DNA from: Pseudomonas sp.
Lineage (GTDB): Bacteria; Pseudomonadota; Gammaproteobacteria; Pseudomonadales; Pseudomonadaceae
Assembly (NCBI GenBank): GCA_030699825.1
Contig: JAUYKV010000001.1
Span: forward strand, 1-52,780
DNA length: 52,780 nt
Reading direction: 5' to 3'
Under the pieces are notes generated by a model that was not told the origin of the DNA, did no database searches, and saw nothing but the letters and a program-made list of their open reading frames with translations. Made by a program: the position numbers and the translations under genes. Numbering within the stretch: the first letter of the stretch is position 1; each line of letters opens with the position of its first letter. Shown one piece after another: positions 27,491-36,331 of this stretch.

Positions 27491-29311
27491 TCACTCGATC
27501 TCGACCAGCACTTCGCCCGGGTTGACCCGGTCGCCCTTGGCCACGTGCACCACCTTGACCGTGCCGGCAATCGGCGCCTGCACCTCGGTCTCCATCTTCA
27601 TCGCCTCGCTGATCAGCACCGCCTGGCCGGCTTTCACCTGGTCGCCCTCCTTGACCAGCACCTCGACGATATTGCCCGGCATGCTGGTGCTGACATCGCC
27701 AGGGGCGCTGGCCTGTTTGCGCTTGCCGCCGGCCCCGGCGACGAAATCGTTGAGCGGCTCGAACACCACCTCTTCCGGCATGCCGTCGATGGACAGGTAG
27801 AAGTGGCGCTTGCCCTCGGTCTTGACGCCGACGCCGGTAATGTCGACCCGGTAGCTTTCGCCGTGCACGTCGATGACGAACTCGGTCGGCACGCCTTCAC
27901 CACTCGCCGCCGCCACGCCGCCGGCCTCCGGAATCGGCAACAAGGGCTCCGGGGTCAGGCTGCCGGCTTCGCGCGCTTCGAGGAACTTGCGCCCGATATC
28001 CGGGAACATGGCGTAGGTCAGCACGTCTTCTTCGGATTTGGCCAGGGCGCCGATCTCGCCACGCAGCTTGCTCATCTCCGGTTTGAGCAGGTCGGCCGGG
28101 CGCACGTCGATCACCTCTTCGTTGCCGATCGCCTGCTTGCGCAACTGCTCATTGACCTTGCCGGGAGCCAGGCCGTAACGGCCCTGCAGGTAGAGCTTCA
28201 CCTCGTTGGTGATGGTTTTGTAGCGCTCGCCAGCGAGCACGTTGAACACCGCCTGGGTGCCGACGATCTGCGAGGTCGGCGTGACCAGCGGCGGGAAGCC
28301 GAGATCCTCGCGCACCCGCGGAATCTCCGCGAACACCTCGTTGATGCGGTTCAGGGCGCCCTGCTCCTTGAGCTGGTTGGCCAGGTTGGACATCATCCCG
28401 CCCGGCACCTGGTTGACCTGCACCCGAGTGTCCACCGCGGTGAACTCGCTCTCGAACTGGTGGTACTTCTTGCGCACGGCATAGAAGTACAGACCGATCT
28501 CCTGCAGCAGCTCGAGGTCCAGGCCTGTGTCGAAGTCGCTGCCCTTGAGCGCGGCGACCATCGACTCGGTACCCGGGTGACTGGTGCCCCAGGCGAAGCT
28601 GGAGATGGCCGTATCGATATGATCGGCGCCGGCCTCGATGGCTTTCAGTTGGCACATCGCGCCCATGCCGGCGGTGTCGTGGCTGTGGATGAACACCGGC
28701 AGATCAACCTCAGCCTTCAGCGCCTTGACCAGCTCGAAGGTGGCGTAAGGAGTGAGCAGGCCGGCCATGTCCTTGATCGCCACCGAGTCGATGCCCATGG
28801 CCTGCATGGCCTTGGCCTGTTTGACGAAGGCCTCGACCGTGTGCACCGGGCTGGTGGTGTAGGCGATGGTGCCCTGGGCATGTTTGCCGGCGGCCTTCAC
28901 CGCCTCGATCGCGACGCGCAGGTTACGCACATCGTTCATCGCATCGAAGACCCGGAATACGTCGATGCCGTTGACCGCCGCCTTGGCCACGAAGGCGCGC
29001 ACAACGTCGTCGCTGTAGTGGCGGTAGCCGAGCAGGTTCTGCCCGCGCAGGAGCATCTGCAGTCGTGTATTGGGCAGCGCCGCCCTGAGTTGGCGCAGGC
29101 GCTCCCAGGGATCTTCCTTGAGAAAGCGCACGCAGGCGTCGAAGGTGGCACCGCCCCAGACTTCCAGCGACCAGTAGCCGACCTGGTCGAGCTTGTCGCA
29201 GATCGGCAGCATGTCTTCGGTGCGCATGCGCGTGGCGAGCAGCGACTGGTGGGCGTCGCGCAGGATGGTGTCGGTGACGGTGATTTTTTTCGGTTTAAGA
29301 GGCATGGACAT
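27491..29311 (-). CDS. oadA: Pyruvate carboxylase subunit B (carboxyltransferase plus biotin carrier)
   Basis: Transfers carboxyl from biotin to pyruvate, giving oxaloacetate. The 606-residue chain has an HMGL-like TIM barrel (TVTDTILRDAHQSLLATRMR near the N-terminus), a conserved PYC/OADA domain, and a C-terminal biotinyl domain with SEAMKMETEV, biotin on K572. Genes of this type are often named oadA, but pairing with a biotin carboxylase and the absence of oadB/oadG membrane subunits indicate the cytosolic pyruvate carboxylase. It follows the A subunit by 12 bp in one operon, as in P. aeruginosa PA5436-PA5435 (from memory). Confidence 0.94.
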   Translation of the reverse strand: MSMPLKPKKITVTDTILRDAHQSLLATRMRTEDMLPICDKLDQVGYWSLEVWGGATFDACVRFLKEDPWERLRQLRAALPNTRLQMLLRGQNLLGYRHYSDDVVRAFVAKAAVNGIDVFRVFDAMNDVRNLRVAIEAVKAAGKHAQGTIAYTTSPVHTVEAFVKQAKAMQAMGIDSVAIKDMAGLLTPYATFELVKALKAEVDLPVFIHSHDTAGMGAMCQLKAIEAGADHIDTAISSFAWGTSHPGTESMVAALKGSDFDTGLDLELLQEIGLYFYAVRKKYHQFESEFTAVDTRVQVNQVPGGMMSNLANQLKEQGALNRINEVFAEIPRVREDLGFPPLVTPTSQIVGTQAVFNVLAGERYKTITNEVKLYLQGRYGLAPGKVNEQLRKQAIGNEEVIDVRPADLLKPEMSKLRGEIGALAKSEEDVLTYAMFPDIGRKFLEAREAGSLTPEPLLPIPEAGGVAAASGEGVPTEFVIDVHGESYRVDITGVGVKTEGKRHFYLSIDGMPEEVVFEPLNDFVAGAGGKRKQASAPGDVSTSMPGNIVEVLVKEGDQVKAGQAVLISEAMKMETEVQAPIAGTVKVVHVAKGDRVNPGEVLVEIE

Positions 29312-29323
29312 TTGCTCTAATCC

Positions 29324-30739
29324 TCACAGGCCGGCGTGGGCGGCGATGGCGGTGGCGATAGCCAGCGCCAGGTGCGATGGGTCGCGTTTGATCGAATACT
29401 GGGTCAGTTCCGGGTGGCTTTCGACGAAGCTGGTGTTGAACTGGCCGCTGCGGAATTCCGGGTTGCGCAGAATTTCCTGGTAGTAGGCCGCGGTGGTCTT
29501 CACCCCCTGCACGCGCATGTCATCGAGGGCGCGCAGGCCGCGGTCCATCGCCTCTTCCCAGCTCAGCGCCCAAACCACCAGTTTCAGACACATGGAGTCG
29601 TAGTAGGGCGGAATGGTGTAGCCGGTGTAGATCGCCGTGTCGGTGCGCACGCCGGGGCCGCCGGGTGCGTAATAACGGGTGATCTTGCCGAAGCTGGGCA
29701 GGAAGTTGTTCTTCGGATCCTCGGCATTGATGCGGAACTGCAGGGCGAAGCCGCGATGGATGATGTCCTCCTGCTTGATCGACAGCGGCAGGCCGGAGGC
29801 GATGCGGATCTGCTCGCGGACGATGTCGATGCCGGTGATTTCCTCGGTGATGGTGTGCTCCACCTGTACCCGGGTGTTCATCTCCATGAAGTACACCTCG
29901 CCCTCGGCCAGGAGGAACTCCACGGTGCCGGCGTTCTCGTAGCCCACCGCCTGGGCCGCGCGCACGGCCAGGTCGCCGATGTAGGCGCGCTGCTCGGGGG
30001 TCAGCTGCGGGCTGGGGGCGATCTCGATCAGCTTCTGGTTGCGCCGCTGGATCGAGCAATCGCGCTCGAACAGGTGCACCACGCTGCCGAAGCTGTCGCC
30101 GAGAATCTGCGCCTCGATGTGCTTGGGATTGACGATGCATTTTTCCAGGAACACTTCCGCCGAGCCAAAGGCCTTGGTCGCCTCGGAAATGACCCGCGGG
30201 AACGCCTGTTCCAGTTCTTCACGGTTGTTGCAGCGGCGAATACCGCGACCGCCGCCACCGCTAGTGGCCTTGAGCATCACCGGGTAACCGATACGCTCGC
30301 CTTCGGCCAGGGCCTCGGCGATGTCGGCGACGTTGCCCTCGGTGCCGGGGGTGACCGGCACGCCGGCCTTGATCATGCTGCGCCGCGCCTCGGTCTTGTC
30401 GCCCATGCGGCGGATCACCTCGGCGCTCGGACCGATGAACTTGATCCCGCGTTCGGCGCAGATCTCCGCCAGCTCGGCGTTCTCCGAGAGGAAGCCGTAA
30501 CCGGGATGCAGGGCATCGCAGCCGGTTTCGACCGCCAGATTGACCAGCTTGCGCGGGTTCAGGTAGCCGGCCAGCGGGTCGGCGCCGACACCGTGGGCCT
30601 CGTCGGCGCGCTTGACGTGCAAGGCCATGCGGTCGGCATCGGAATAGATGGCCACCGAACGAATGCCCATCTCGGCGCAGGCGCGCACGATGCGCACGGC
30701 GATCTCGCCGCGGTTGGCAATCAGGATTTTCTTGATCAC
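29324..30739 (-). CDS. pycA: Pyruvate carboxylase subunit A (biotin carboxylase)
   Basis: ATP-dependent carboxylation of biotin with bicarbonate. I choose the GTG at 30739 (reads MIKKILIANRGEIAVRIVRA), with GAGGAAG upstream, giving 471 residues, the family length; the frame extends to 30790 without support. The ATP-grasp glycine loop KATSGGGGRGIRR begins at 157, and the biotin-carboxylase blocks HPGYGFLSEN and FMEMNTRVQVEH are intact. It resembles AccC but its neighbour is the pyruvate carboxyltransferase subunit. A LysR gene is divergent. Confidence 0.94.
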   Translation of the reverse strand: MIKKILIANRGEIAVRIVRACAEMGIRSVAIYSDADRMALHVKRADEAHGVGADPLAGYLNPRKLVNLAVETGCDALHPGYGFLSENAELAEICAERGIKFIGPSAEVIRRMGDKTEARRSMIKAGVPVTPGTEGNVADIAEALAEGERIGYPVMLKATSGGGGRGIRRCNNREELEQAFPRVISEATKAFGSAEVFLEKCIVNPKHIEAQILGDSFGSVVHLFERDCSIQRRNQKLIEIAPSPQLTPEQRAYIGDLAVRAAQAVGYENAGTVEFLLAEGEVYFMEMNTRVQVEHTITEEITGIDIVREQIRIASGLPLSIKQEDIIHRGFALQFRINAEDPKNNFLPSFGKITRYYAPGGPGVRTDTAIYTGYTIPPYYDSMCLKLVVWALSWEEAMDRGLRALDDMRVQGVKTTAAYYQEILRNPEFRSGQFNTSFVESHPELTQYSIKRDPSHLALAIATAIAAHAGL

Positions 30740-30846
30740 GCGTGCTTCCTCGACCCAGTGGACAGACAGATGGTCGTTAATCGCGACCACCCATTCAGCC
30801 TACGCCCGCGCGCTGAATAACCGAAATCAATAATAATTTGCTTTGC

Positions 30847-30864
30847 TATAAGTCATAACTTATA
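30847..30864. promoter_or_regulatory. Perfect inverted repeat in the pycA-LysR intergenic region
   Basis: TATAAGT and ACTTATA form a perfect 7-bp dyad around CATA, between the divergent pycA and LysR starts. It fits the dyad form of a LysR operator (T-N11-A contained) and is the best candidate site for the adjacent regulator. Confidence 0.6.
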
Positions 30865-30917
30865 CATGCAGCGCAACGACCTGCCGCAAGGCTCCACCCG
30901 GCCAAACGAGGTAGCCC

Positions 30918-31880
30918 ATGCGCAAATCCTTGATGCGCATCACCCTGCGCCAACTTCAGGTGTTCCGTGCAGTGTGCCAGCAGCGCTCCTACAGCCGCGC
31001 CGCCGAAGACATGGCCCTGACCCAGCCGGCGGTCAGCCTGCAGATCCGCCAGCTGGAAGAGCTGCTCGGCCAGCCGCTGTTCGATTACGTCGGCAAGAAG
31101 CTCTACCTGACCGACGCCGCCGAAGCCCTGCAGCGGGCCAGCGCGGATATTTTCGGTCGACTGGAAAGCCTCGACATGCAATTGGGCGACCTGCGGGGCA
31201 GCCTGCAGGGGCAGTTGAGCCTGGCCATCGAGTCCAGCGCCAAGTACTTCACTCCGCACCTGTTCGCCGCGTTTCGCCGCCACTACCCGGAAGTCAGCCT
31301 GCAGCTGGTGGTCACCAACCACACCCAGGCACTCAAGCGCCTGAACGCCAATCGCGACGACCTGCTGATCATGTCGCAGGTGCCGACCGACCTGAACCTG
31401 GAGTTTCTGCCGTTCCTCAATAACCCGATCATCGCGGTGGCGCCACCGGCGCATCCGCTGTGCAGCCAGGGGTCACTGACCCTACAGGACCTCACCGCCT
31501 GGCCACTGCTGGTGCGTGAGCGCGGTTCGGGCACCCGTCAGGCGGGCGAGGAATATTGCCACCAGAAACGCGCGCACTTCGCCCAGACCCTGGAGCTCGG
31601 TTCGACCGAAAGCCAGCTCGAAGGGGTGCTCGCCGACCTCGGCCTGGCCCTGTTGCCACGCCACGCGGTGCGCCGCGAACTGGCCTGCGGCACACTGCGC
31701 GAATTGCCGGTGGCCGAGCTGCCATTGCTGCGCAGCTGGTGCCTGGTGCACCCGCGCGGCAAATACCTGTCACCGGTGGCCCAGGCGTTTTTCGCCTTCG
31801 TGCGCGATCAACGCAGCCAGATCAACGCCCTGGCTGAGCGTTTCGCCGAGCCGGCGCCTGAGCCGCAGCCAGGTAGTTAG
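30918..31880 (+). CDS. pycR: LysR-family regulator of pyruvate carboxylase (PycR-like)
   Basis: A 320-residue LysR-type regulator with the HTH at about 10-65 (VCQQRSYSRAAEDMALTQPA, then VSLQIRQLEELLGQPLF) and a C-terminal effector domain. It is divergent from pycA, the position of P. aeruginosa PA5437 (PycR, from memory). The start has CGAGGTAG. Its 3' end overlaps the converging small gene at 31822-32046 by 59 bp. Confidence 0.92.
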   Translation: MRKSLMRITLRQLQVFRAVCQQRSYSRAAEDMALTQPAVSLQIRQLEELLGQPLFDYVGKKLYLTDAAEALQRASADIFGRLESLDMQLGDLRGSLQGQLSLAIESSAKYFTPHLFAAFRRHYPEVSLQLVVTNHTQALKRLNANRDDLLIMSQVPTDLNLEFLPFLNNPIIAVAPPAHPLCSQGSLTLQDLTAWPLLVRERGSGTRQAGEEYCHQKRAHFAQTLELGSTESQLEGVLADLGLALLPRHAVRRELACGTLRELPVAELPLLRSWCLVHPRGKYLSPVAQAFFAFVRDQRSQINALAERFAEPAPEPQPGS

Positions 31881-32046
31881 CCGCGATCAGCTCCGGGTAA
31901 TCGGCCAGTTGCTGCTGCAACTGACGCCGCTCGGCGTAACTTTCGATGGCACGGCGGTATTCCATGCGCCGCTGATCGAGCAGCTTGCGCCGGCTTTTCG
32001 CATCAGTACTGACGTGCGACTGCGCTTCATCCGAATAACGAGGCAT
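31822..32046 (-). CDS. Small charged protein, probably PA3496-type
   Basis: A 74-residue, strongly charged, helical protein without signal peptide. The segment KSRRKLLDQRRMEYRRAIES, then YAERRQLQQQLADYPEL, resembles the small Pseudomonas family annotated as PA3496-type putative envelope integrity proteins; this is from memory and less certain. GGGAGA precedes the ATG at 32046. Its 3' end overlaps the LysR gene by 59 bp in convergent orientation. Followed by a 231-bp gap with a degenerate REP copy (about 32207-32253). Confidence 0.6.
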   Translation of the reverse strand: MPRYSDEAQSHVSTDAKSRRKLLDQRRMEYRRAIESYAERRQLQQQLADYPELIAANYLAAAQAPARRNAQPGR

Positions 32047-32277
32047 CTCAGGTCTCCCAGGCTGAATAACGGGAGTTACAGGATCGGCCTGGGATATGAC
32101 GCTTTGTGGGCAAAGCGATGAAGTTGCGATGACCCCGACGAGCGGCGCTGTGTGCCTGTACGCCGAAGCCCAATGAAATCCGCGGGCGCGATGCCCGCCG
32201 CAAAGCCACCCCCGAATTGCGCCAAGGCCTATTCGTATATGGACGGTGGGCTACGCGAGCTGGGTGGCTCGTGGCTG

Positions 32278-33150
32278 CTAGTCCTCGTGCAGCCTCACCG
32301 ACTTGGGCGACAGGCGCAGGCTGCGCAGACTGCGCTTGACGCTCTTCAGGTGGTTGACCAGGGTCGGCCCGCGGGCCATGGCCACGCCCATGGCCAACAC
32401 GTCGATCACCACCAGGTGGGCGATGCGCGAGGTCAGCGGGGTGTAGATTTCGGTGTCTTCCTGCACGTCGATGGCCAGGTTGATCGTAGCCAGATCGGCC
32501 AGCGGGGTCTGGCTCGGACACAGGGTGATCAGGGTCGCGCCGGTCTCGCGCACCAGGTTGGCAGTGATCAGCAGGTCCTTGGAGCGCCCGGACTGGGAGA
32601 TGCAGATGGCCACATCGGTGGGTTTGAGGGTCACCGCGCTCATCGCCTGCATGTGCGGATCGGAATAGGCGGCGGCAGTCAGCAGCAGGCGGAAGAACTT
32701 GTGCTGGGCATCGGCGGCCACCGCACCGGAGGCGCCGAAGCCGTAGAACTCCACACGTTGGGCCTGGGCGCAGGCGGCGATGGCGCGCTGCAAGGCCTGC
32801 GGGTCGAGCTTCTCGCGCACCTCGATCAGGGTGTGCAGGGTGGTGTCGAAGATCTTCAGGCTGAAGTCGGCGACCGAATCGTCTTCATGGATGGCGAACT
32901 GGCCGAAACTGGCGCCGGCGGCCAGGCTCTGCGCCAGCTTCAGCTTGAGGTCCTGGAAGCCGCTGCAGCCGATCGCGCGACAGAAGCGCACGATGGTCGG
33001 CTCGCTGATGCCGACGCTGTGCGCCAGGTCGGCCATGGAGCTGTGCATCACCGCGGCCGGGTCGAGCAGCACGTGGTCGGCCACCTTGAGTTCCGACTTG
33101 CGTAACAGATGACGCGACTGGGCGATGTGCTGCAACAAATTCACGGGCAT
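32278..33150 (-). CDS. RpiR-family regulator, HexR-like
   Basis: A 290-residue regulator with an N-terminal RpiR HTH (about 1-77; MADLAHSVGISEPTIVRFCR, then AIGCSGFQDLKLKLAQSL) and a C-terminal SIS sugar-phosphate-binding domain (EFYGFGASGAVAADAQHKFF and CISQSGRSKDLL). HexR proteins sense KDPG and repress zwf and Entner-Doudoroff genes. It is divergent from a zwf paralogue and the intergenic region carries a HexR-type palindrome. From memory this pair corresponds to PA5438-PA5439, a second hexR-zwf-like pair next to the main one elsewhere in the genome. Confidence 0.92.
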   Translation of the reverse strand: MPVNLLQHIAQSRHLLRKSELKVADHVLLDPAAVMHSSMADLAHSVGISEPTIVRFCRAIGCSGFQDLKLKLAQSLAAGASFGQFAIHEDDSVADFSLKIFDTTLHTLIEVREKLDPQALQRAIAACAQAQRVEFYGFGASGAVAADAQHKFFRLLLTAAAYSDPHMQAMSAVTLKPTDVAICISQSGRSKDLLITANLVRETGATLITLCPSQTPLADLATINLAIDVQEDTEIYTPLTSRIAHLVVIDVLAMGVAMARGPTLVNHLKSVKRSLRSLRLSPKSVRLHED

Positions 33151-33241
33151 GGGCTCAGGCTGAAAGATGACGAATCAGGTCATGCCCCCGCATCCGAGGA
33201 CGACTCGGTTATGATCGGGGCACGCCGGGTTGTAGTGATCG

Positions 33242-33256
33242 TGTAGTTATACTACA
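33242..33256. promoter_or_regulatory. HexR-type operator
   Basis: TGTAGTTATACTACA is a perfect palindrome apart from its central base and fits the general gamma-proteobacterial HexR pattern TGTARTwwwAYTACA as I recall it. It lies 92 bp before the RpiR gene start and 45 bp before the preferred zwf start, and contains a TATACT that could be a -10 element. Confidence 0.75.
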
Positions 33257-33300
33257 TGGCCAACGCCCCCGCACGGCTAAACCGAGTCGGAGTTCCCGCT

Positions 33301-34743
33301 TTGAGCATTCCCTGTGACATGCTGGTCCTTGGCGGTACGGGCGATCTGGCCCTGCACAAGTTGCTGCCAGCGCTCTACCACCTGCACCGCGTCGGCCGGC
33401 TGCACGCCGACATGCGCATCCTCGCCCTGGCGCGCAGCCCGCACAGCCGCGCCGCCTACCAGGCCCTCGCCGAACGCCGCTGTCGCGCCCAGGTGGCGCG
33501 CGCCGACTTCGACAACGAGACCTGGCAGAGCTTCGCCGCGCGCCTCGACTACTTCGCCATGGACGCCAGTCAGAGCGCCGATTTCGGTCGCCTGGCCAAG
33601 CACCTGGGCGCCGCCGGCGAACGCGTGCGGGTTTACTACCTGGCCACCGCGCCCGACCTGTTCGAAGACATCGCCTCGCACCTGCAGATCGCCGGCCTGG
33701 CCGGGCCGCACGCACGCATCGTGCTGGAGAAACCGATCGGCCACTCGCTGCCGTCGGCGCAGGCGATCAATGCGGCGATCGGTGCGGTGTTCGACGAGTC
33801 GCGGGTGTTCCGCATCGATCACTACCTGGGCAAGGAAACCGTACAGAACCTGATGGCGCTGCGCTTCGCCAACGCCCTGTTCGAGCCGGTGTGGCGCGCC
33901 GGGCATATCGACCACGTACAGATCAGCGTGTGCGAGACCCTCGGCGTGGAGAACCGCGGCGCCTACTACGACAACGCCGGGGCCATGCGCGACATGATCC
34001 AGAACCACCTGCTGCAGCTGCTCTGCCTGGTGGCCATGGAGGCGCCGGTGCGCTTCGACGCCGAGGCGGTGCGCAACGAGAAGGTCAAAGTGCTCGAGGC
34101 GCTGAAACCCATCGCCGGCCTCGACGTGCGCGACAAGACCGTGCGCGGCCAGTACAGCGCCGGCAAGATCGGCGGGCAGGAAGTGCCGGCCTACTACTTC
34201 GAGAAGAATGTCGACAACGACAGCGATACCGAAACCTTCGTCGCCGTGCAGGTGGAGATCGACAACTGGCGCTGGGCCGGCGTGCCCTTCTACCTGCGCA
34301 CCGGCAAGCGCCTGGCGAAGAAAACCTCCGAGATCCTGATCCAGTTCAAGCCGGTGCCGCACCAGCTGTTCGGCGACGGCGAGGCCAATCGTCTGCTGAT
34401 CCGCCTGCAGCCGGAAGAGTGCATCAGCCTGCAACTGATGGCCAAGCACCCGGGCAAGGGCATGCGCCTGGAACCGGTGGAACTGGACCTCAACCTGGCC
34501 CAGGCGTTTCGTCAGAAACGTCGCTGGGACGCCTACGAGCGCCTGCTGCTGGATGTGATCGAAGGCGACTCGACGCTGTTCATGCGCCGCGACGAAGTGG
34601 AGGCGGCCTGGAACTGGATCGACCCGATCATCAATGGCTGGCAGCAGCACCACCAGAGCCCGCGACCCTACCCGGCCGGCAGCAGCGGGCCGGAACAAGC
34701 CAACCTGCTGCTGGAGCGGGCGGGCCGCAAGTGGCTGGAGTGA
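33301..34743 (+). CDS. zwf: Glucose-6-phosphate 1-dehydrogenase (second zwf)
   Basis: Oxidises glucose-6-phosphate to 6-phosphogluconolactone with NAD(P). The nucleotide-binding motif LGGTGDLALHKLLPALYHL and the active-site RIDHYLGKE are intact. The start is uncertain: an ATG at 33256 (495 residues) has no ribosome site and would overlap the operator by one base, whereas the TTG at 33301 (480 residues, reads MSIPCDMLVLGG) follows CGGAG by 8 bases, so I prefer the TTG. Divergent from the HexR-like regulator. No edd or pgl genes follow, unlike the usual zwf operon. Confidence 0.93.
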   Translation: MSIPCDMLVLGGTGDLALHKLLPALYHLHRVGRLHADMRILALARSPHSRAAYQALAERRCRAQVARADFDNETWQSFAARLDYFAMDASQSADFGRLAKHLGAAGERVRVYYLATAPDLFEDIASHLQIAGLAGPHARIVLEKPIGHSLPSAQAINAAIGAVFDESRVFRIDHYLGKETVQNLMALRFANALFEPVWRAGHIDHVQISVCETLGVENRGAYYDNAGAMRDMIQNHLLQLLCLVAMEAPVRFDAEAVRNEKVKVLEALKPIAGLDVRDKTVRGQYSAGKIGGQEVPAYYFEKNVDNDSDTETFVAVQVEIDNWRWAGVPFYLRTGKRLAKKTSEILIQFKPVPHQLFGDGEANRLLIRLQPEECISLQLMAKHPGKGMRLEPVELDLNLAQAFRQKRRWDAYERLLLDVIEGDSTLFMRRDEVEAAWNWIDPIINGWQQHHQSPRPYPAGSSGPEQANLLLERAGRKWLE

Positions 34744-34788
34744 AGCGCCGGCAACGACCTGGCGGTACGCCGCACGAAGGGCTGTGGC

Positions 34789-35172
34789 TTATTTCAACGA
34801 ACGCAGGAAGCTGATCAGGTAATCCTGTTCGGCAGGATCGCTAATGGCGACGTGACGCATGCGCGTGCCCGGCACCAACGCCTCGTTGTCGGCAATCCAC
34901 TTGCGCAGGTTGTCTTCGTTCCAGGTAATCCCCGAGGTCTGCATGGCTTTCGAGTAGGCAAACCGGGGCACGAAAGCTGCCGGACGATCCACCACCCCGA
35001 ACAGGCTGGGGCCGAAGGCGTTCTCGCTGGTATCCAGTGAATGGCACGCTGCACAGTGGTGCGCAAACAACTGATGCCCGGCGGCCGCCATGGCCTTCTC
35101 ATCGGCCTGAACGGACGGCACAACCGCCAGTGCACTGCTTAACGCTAAAGACGTTAGAAAGATCGTTTTCAT
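34789..35172 (-). CDS. Small periplasmic class I cytochrome c
   Basis: A 127-residue exported cytochrome with a signal peptide (about 1-23, VQA-D), heme motif C40-A-A-C43-H44 and a probable axial Met105 in GTRMRH. This is the mitochondrial/c2-like single-heme type; it could feed electrons to a terminal oxidase. AGGGGA precedes the ATG at 35172. It is convergent with zwf and is the last intact gene before the gene-poor scar that leads to the ectoine island. Confidence 0.92.
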   Translation of the reverse strand: MKTIFLTSLALSSALAVVPSVQADEKAMAAAGHQLFAHHCAACHSLDTSENAFGPSLFGVVDRPAAFVPRFAYSKAMQTSGITWNEDNLRKWIADNEALVPGTRMRHVAISDPAEQDYLISFLRSLK

Positions 35173-35849
35173 TGCATATCCCCTCAAAATGGCTCGGCCA
35201 AAGACCTCGGCAAAGCCAGTGTATTTTGTAAGGATTAGCGCCGGCTCTTGTACAAAAGCAGCATTTCTCTAATACCAAAGCATCTTTGCTCAACACCATG
35301 ACTCGAATCCCCGCTCAAGCGCGCGTGGGCAACTGTGCCGATCGGGCGATATATGCGAACTAGAGAGGCTAGCGTCACTTCGAGCGCCTGTTCGATATAG
35401 CCTGGCGCTGCTTTTCTAACGCAATTTATATATTCAGTTGTTATTAAGCCTGAACCGACAGTCTTCCCGCCACGCCACCACGCCCTGCCTCGCCATCTAT
35501 ATGGCCTTCATCACTCAGGTATTATCTGCACCATCCATAAAGTTCAGACGCGCCATATTCACCTGTATATCACCATACATATGCGTGGAATATCGACCAC
35601 TATAAGTCCCGCTTTCGCCGGCCATCCGAGAAACCCTGAAAACCGCGCAACTCCTTGTATGCAGAGGCCTGCAGAGTACCTGGCGGACCGCCTGGCGCCG
35701 GCTTGTTCGGCGCCATCAAGCAACTACTGCGCCAGCCGCCGGACCGCTCGGCCAAACCGTACGATCGCCAGCCGATTATCGCGCCTGATTATCCGCCGCC
35801 GCGGCGCGGGTAATTCGCGAGTTACTCGGCCTTGAATTAGCTACACACC
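35173..35849. other. Gene-poor, lower-GC stretch
   Basis: About 680 bp without a convincing gene. The part 35350-35600 is visibly more AT-rich than its surroundings. A short in-frame piece at about 35695-35817 reads GLFGAIKQLLRQPPDRSAKP and ends PIIAPDYPPPRRG before a stop; it may be the tail of a lost gene but I cannot assign it. Confidence 0.4.
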
Positions 35850-36331
35850 GAGTGGGTCAGCAAGGGCAAGGCCGGGGTGCCGATCGAGCTGGAGCTGCGA
35901 GCGTGCGCACTGGAAGATCAGCGGGATTCATCCTGCATCACCCGGTCATGGAGCGGCAGACCGATGACCATGTGACGGTGGACATGGTGAGCCAAACCCA
36001 GGCCCGTTTTTCCGACCTGAAGGTGTGCAGTTTCGACAAGGACTTTCATTCGCCCGCCAATCAAGCAGCGTTGCGCGAACACCTGGAACCGCCTGTACTG
36101 CCCAAGAAAGGTCGCCTGAATCAAACGGACAAAGAACGGGAAACGGCCGAGGCATTCCAGGCCGCCCGACGTCAGCACTCCGCCTTCGAGTCGGCCATCA
36201 AAGTCTTGGAAGTGCACGGCTTAGACATTCGCCCCGATCACGGAATAGACGGCTTCAACCGCTATGTGTCGATGGCGGTATTGACCCCTAACATCCGAAA
36301 GCTGGGGGCCAAGCGGCAGGAGCGGGAATGA
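35850..36331 (+). pseudogene. ISNCY-type transposase relic, frameshifted
   Basis: The first piece reads HTEWVSKGKAGVPIELELRA then CALEDQ; after a probable one-base deletion near 35922 the reading continues in another frame as GFILHHPVMERQTDDHVTVD through SFDKDFHSPANQAALREHL, VLPKKGRLNQ, RRQHSAFESAIKVLEVHGLD and PDHGIDGFNRYVSMAVLTPN. This order of motifs is the C-terminal half of ISNCY-family (IS1202-like) transposases. The N-terminal half is missing and no terminal repeats were found, so the element is dead. Confidence 0.85.

Noticed and set aside
27491..29311. Oxaloacetate decarboxylase sodium pump alpha subunit
   Set aside because: The protein family is shared, but no beta or gamma membrane subunits are present and a biotin carboxylase gene precedes it, so pyruvate carboxylase is the better call.
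27545..29320. Long plus-strand ORF of 591 codons
   Set aside because: It is the antisense shadow of the pyruvate carboxylase B gene; high GC leaves the opposite strand open. The product is rich in His, Asp, Gly and Arg and has no domain.
29324..30739. Acetyl-CoA carboxylase AccC
   Set aside because: The fold is the same, but the partner gene is a pyruvate carboxyltransferase with its own biotin domain and no accB is adjacent.
29336..30820. Plus-strand ORF of 494 codons
   Set aside because: Shadow of the biotin carboxylase subunit gene, which has full family motifs in the other strand.
33277..34698. Minus-strand ORF of 473 codons
   Set aside because: Shadow of zwf; the plus strand carries the dehydrogenase motifs.
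35581..35835. 84-codon plus-strand ORF in the gene-poor scar
   Set aside because: Composition is irregular, there is no ribosome site, and it overlaps a different-frame fragment with more protein-like character; not supported as a gene.
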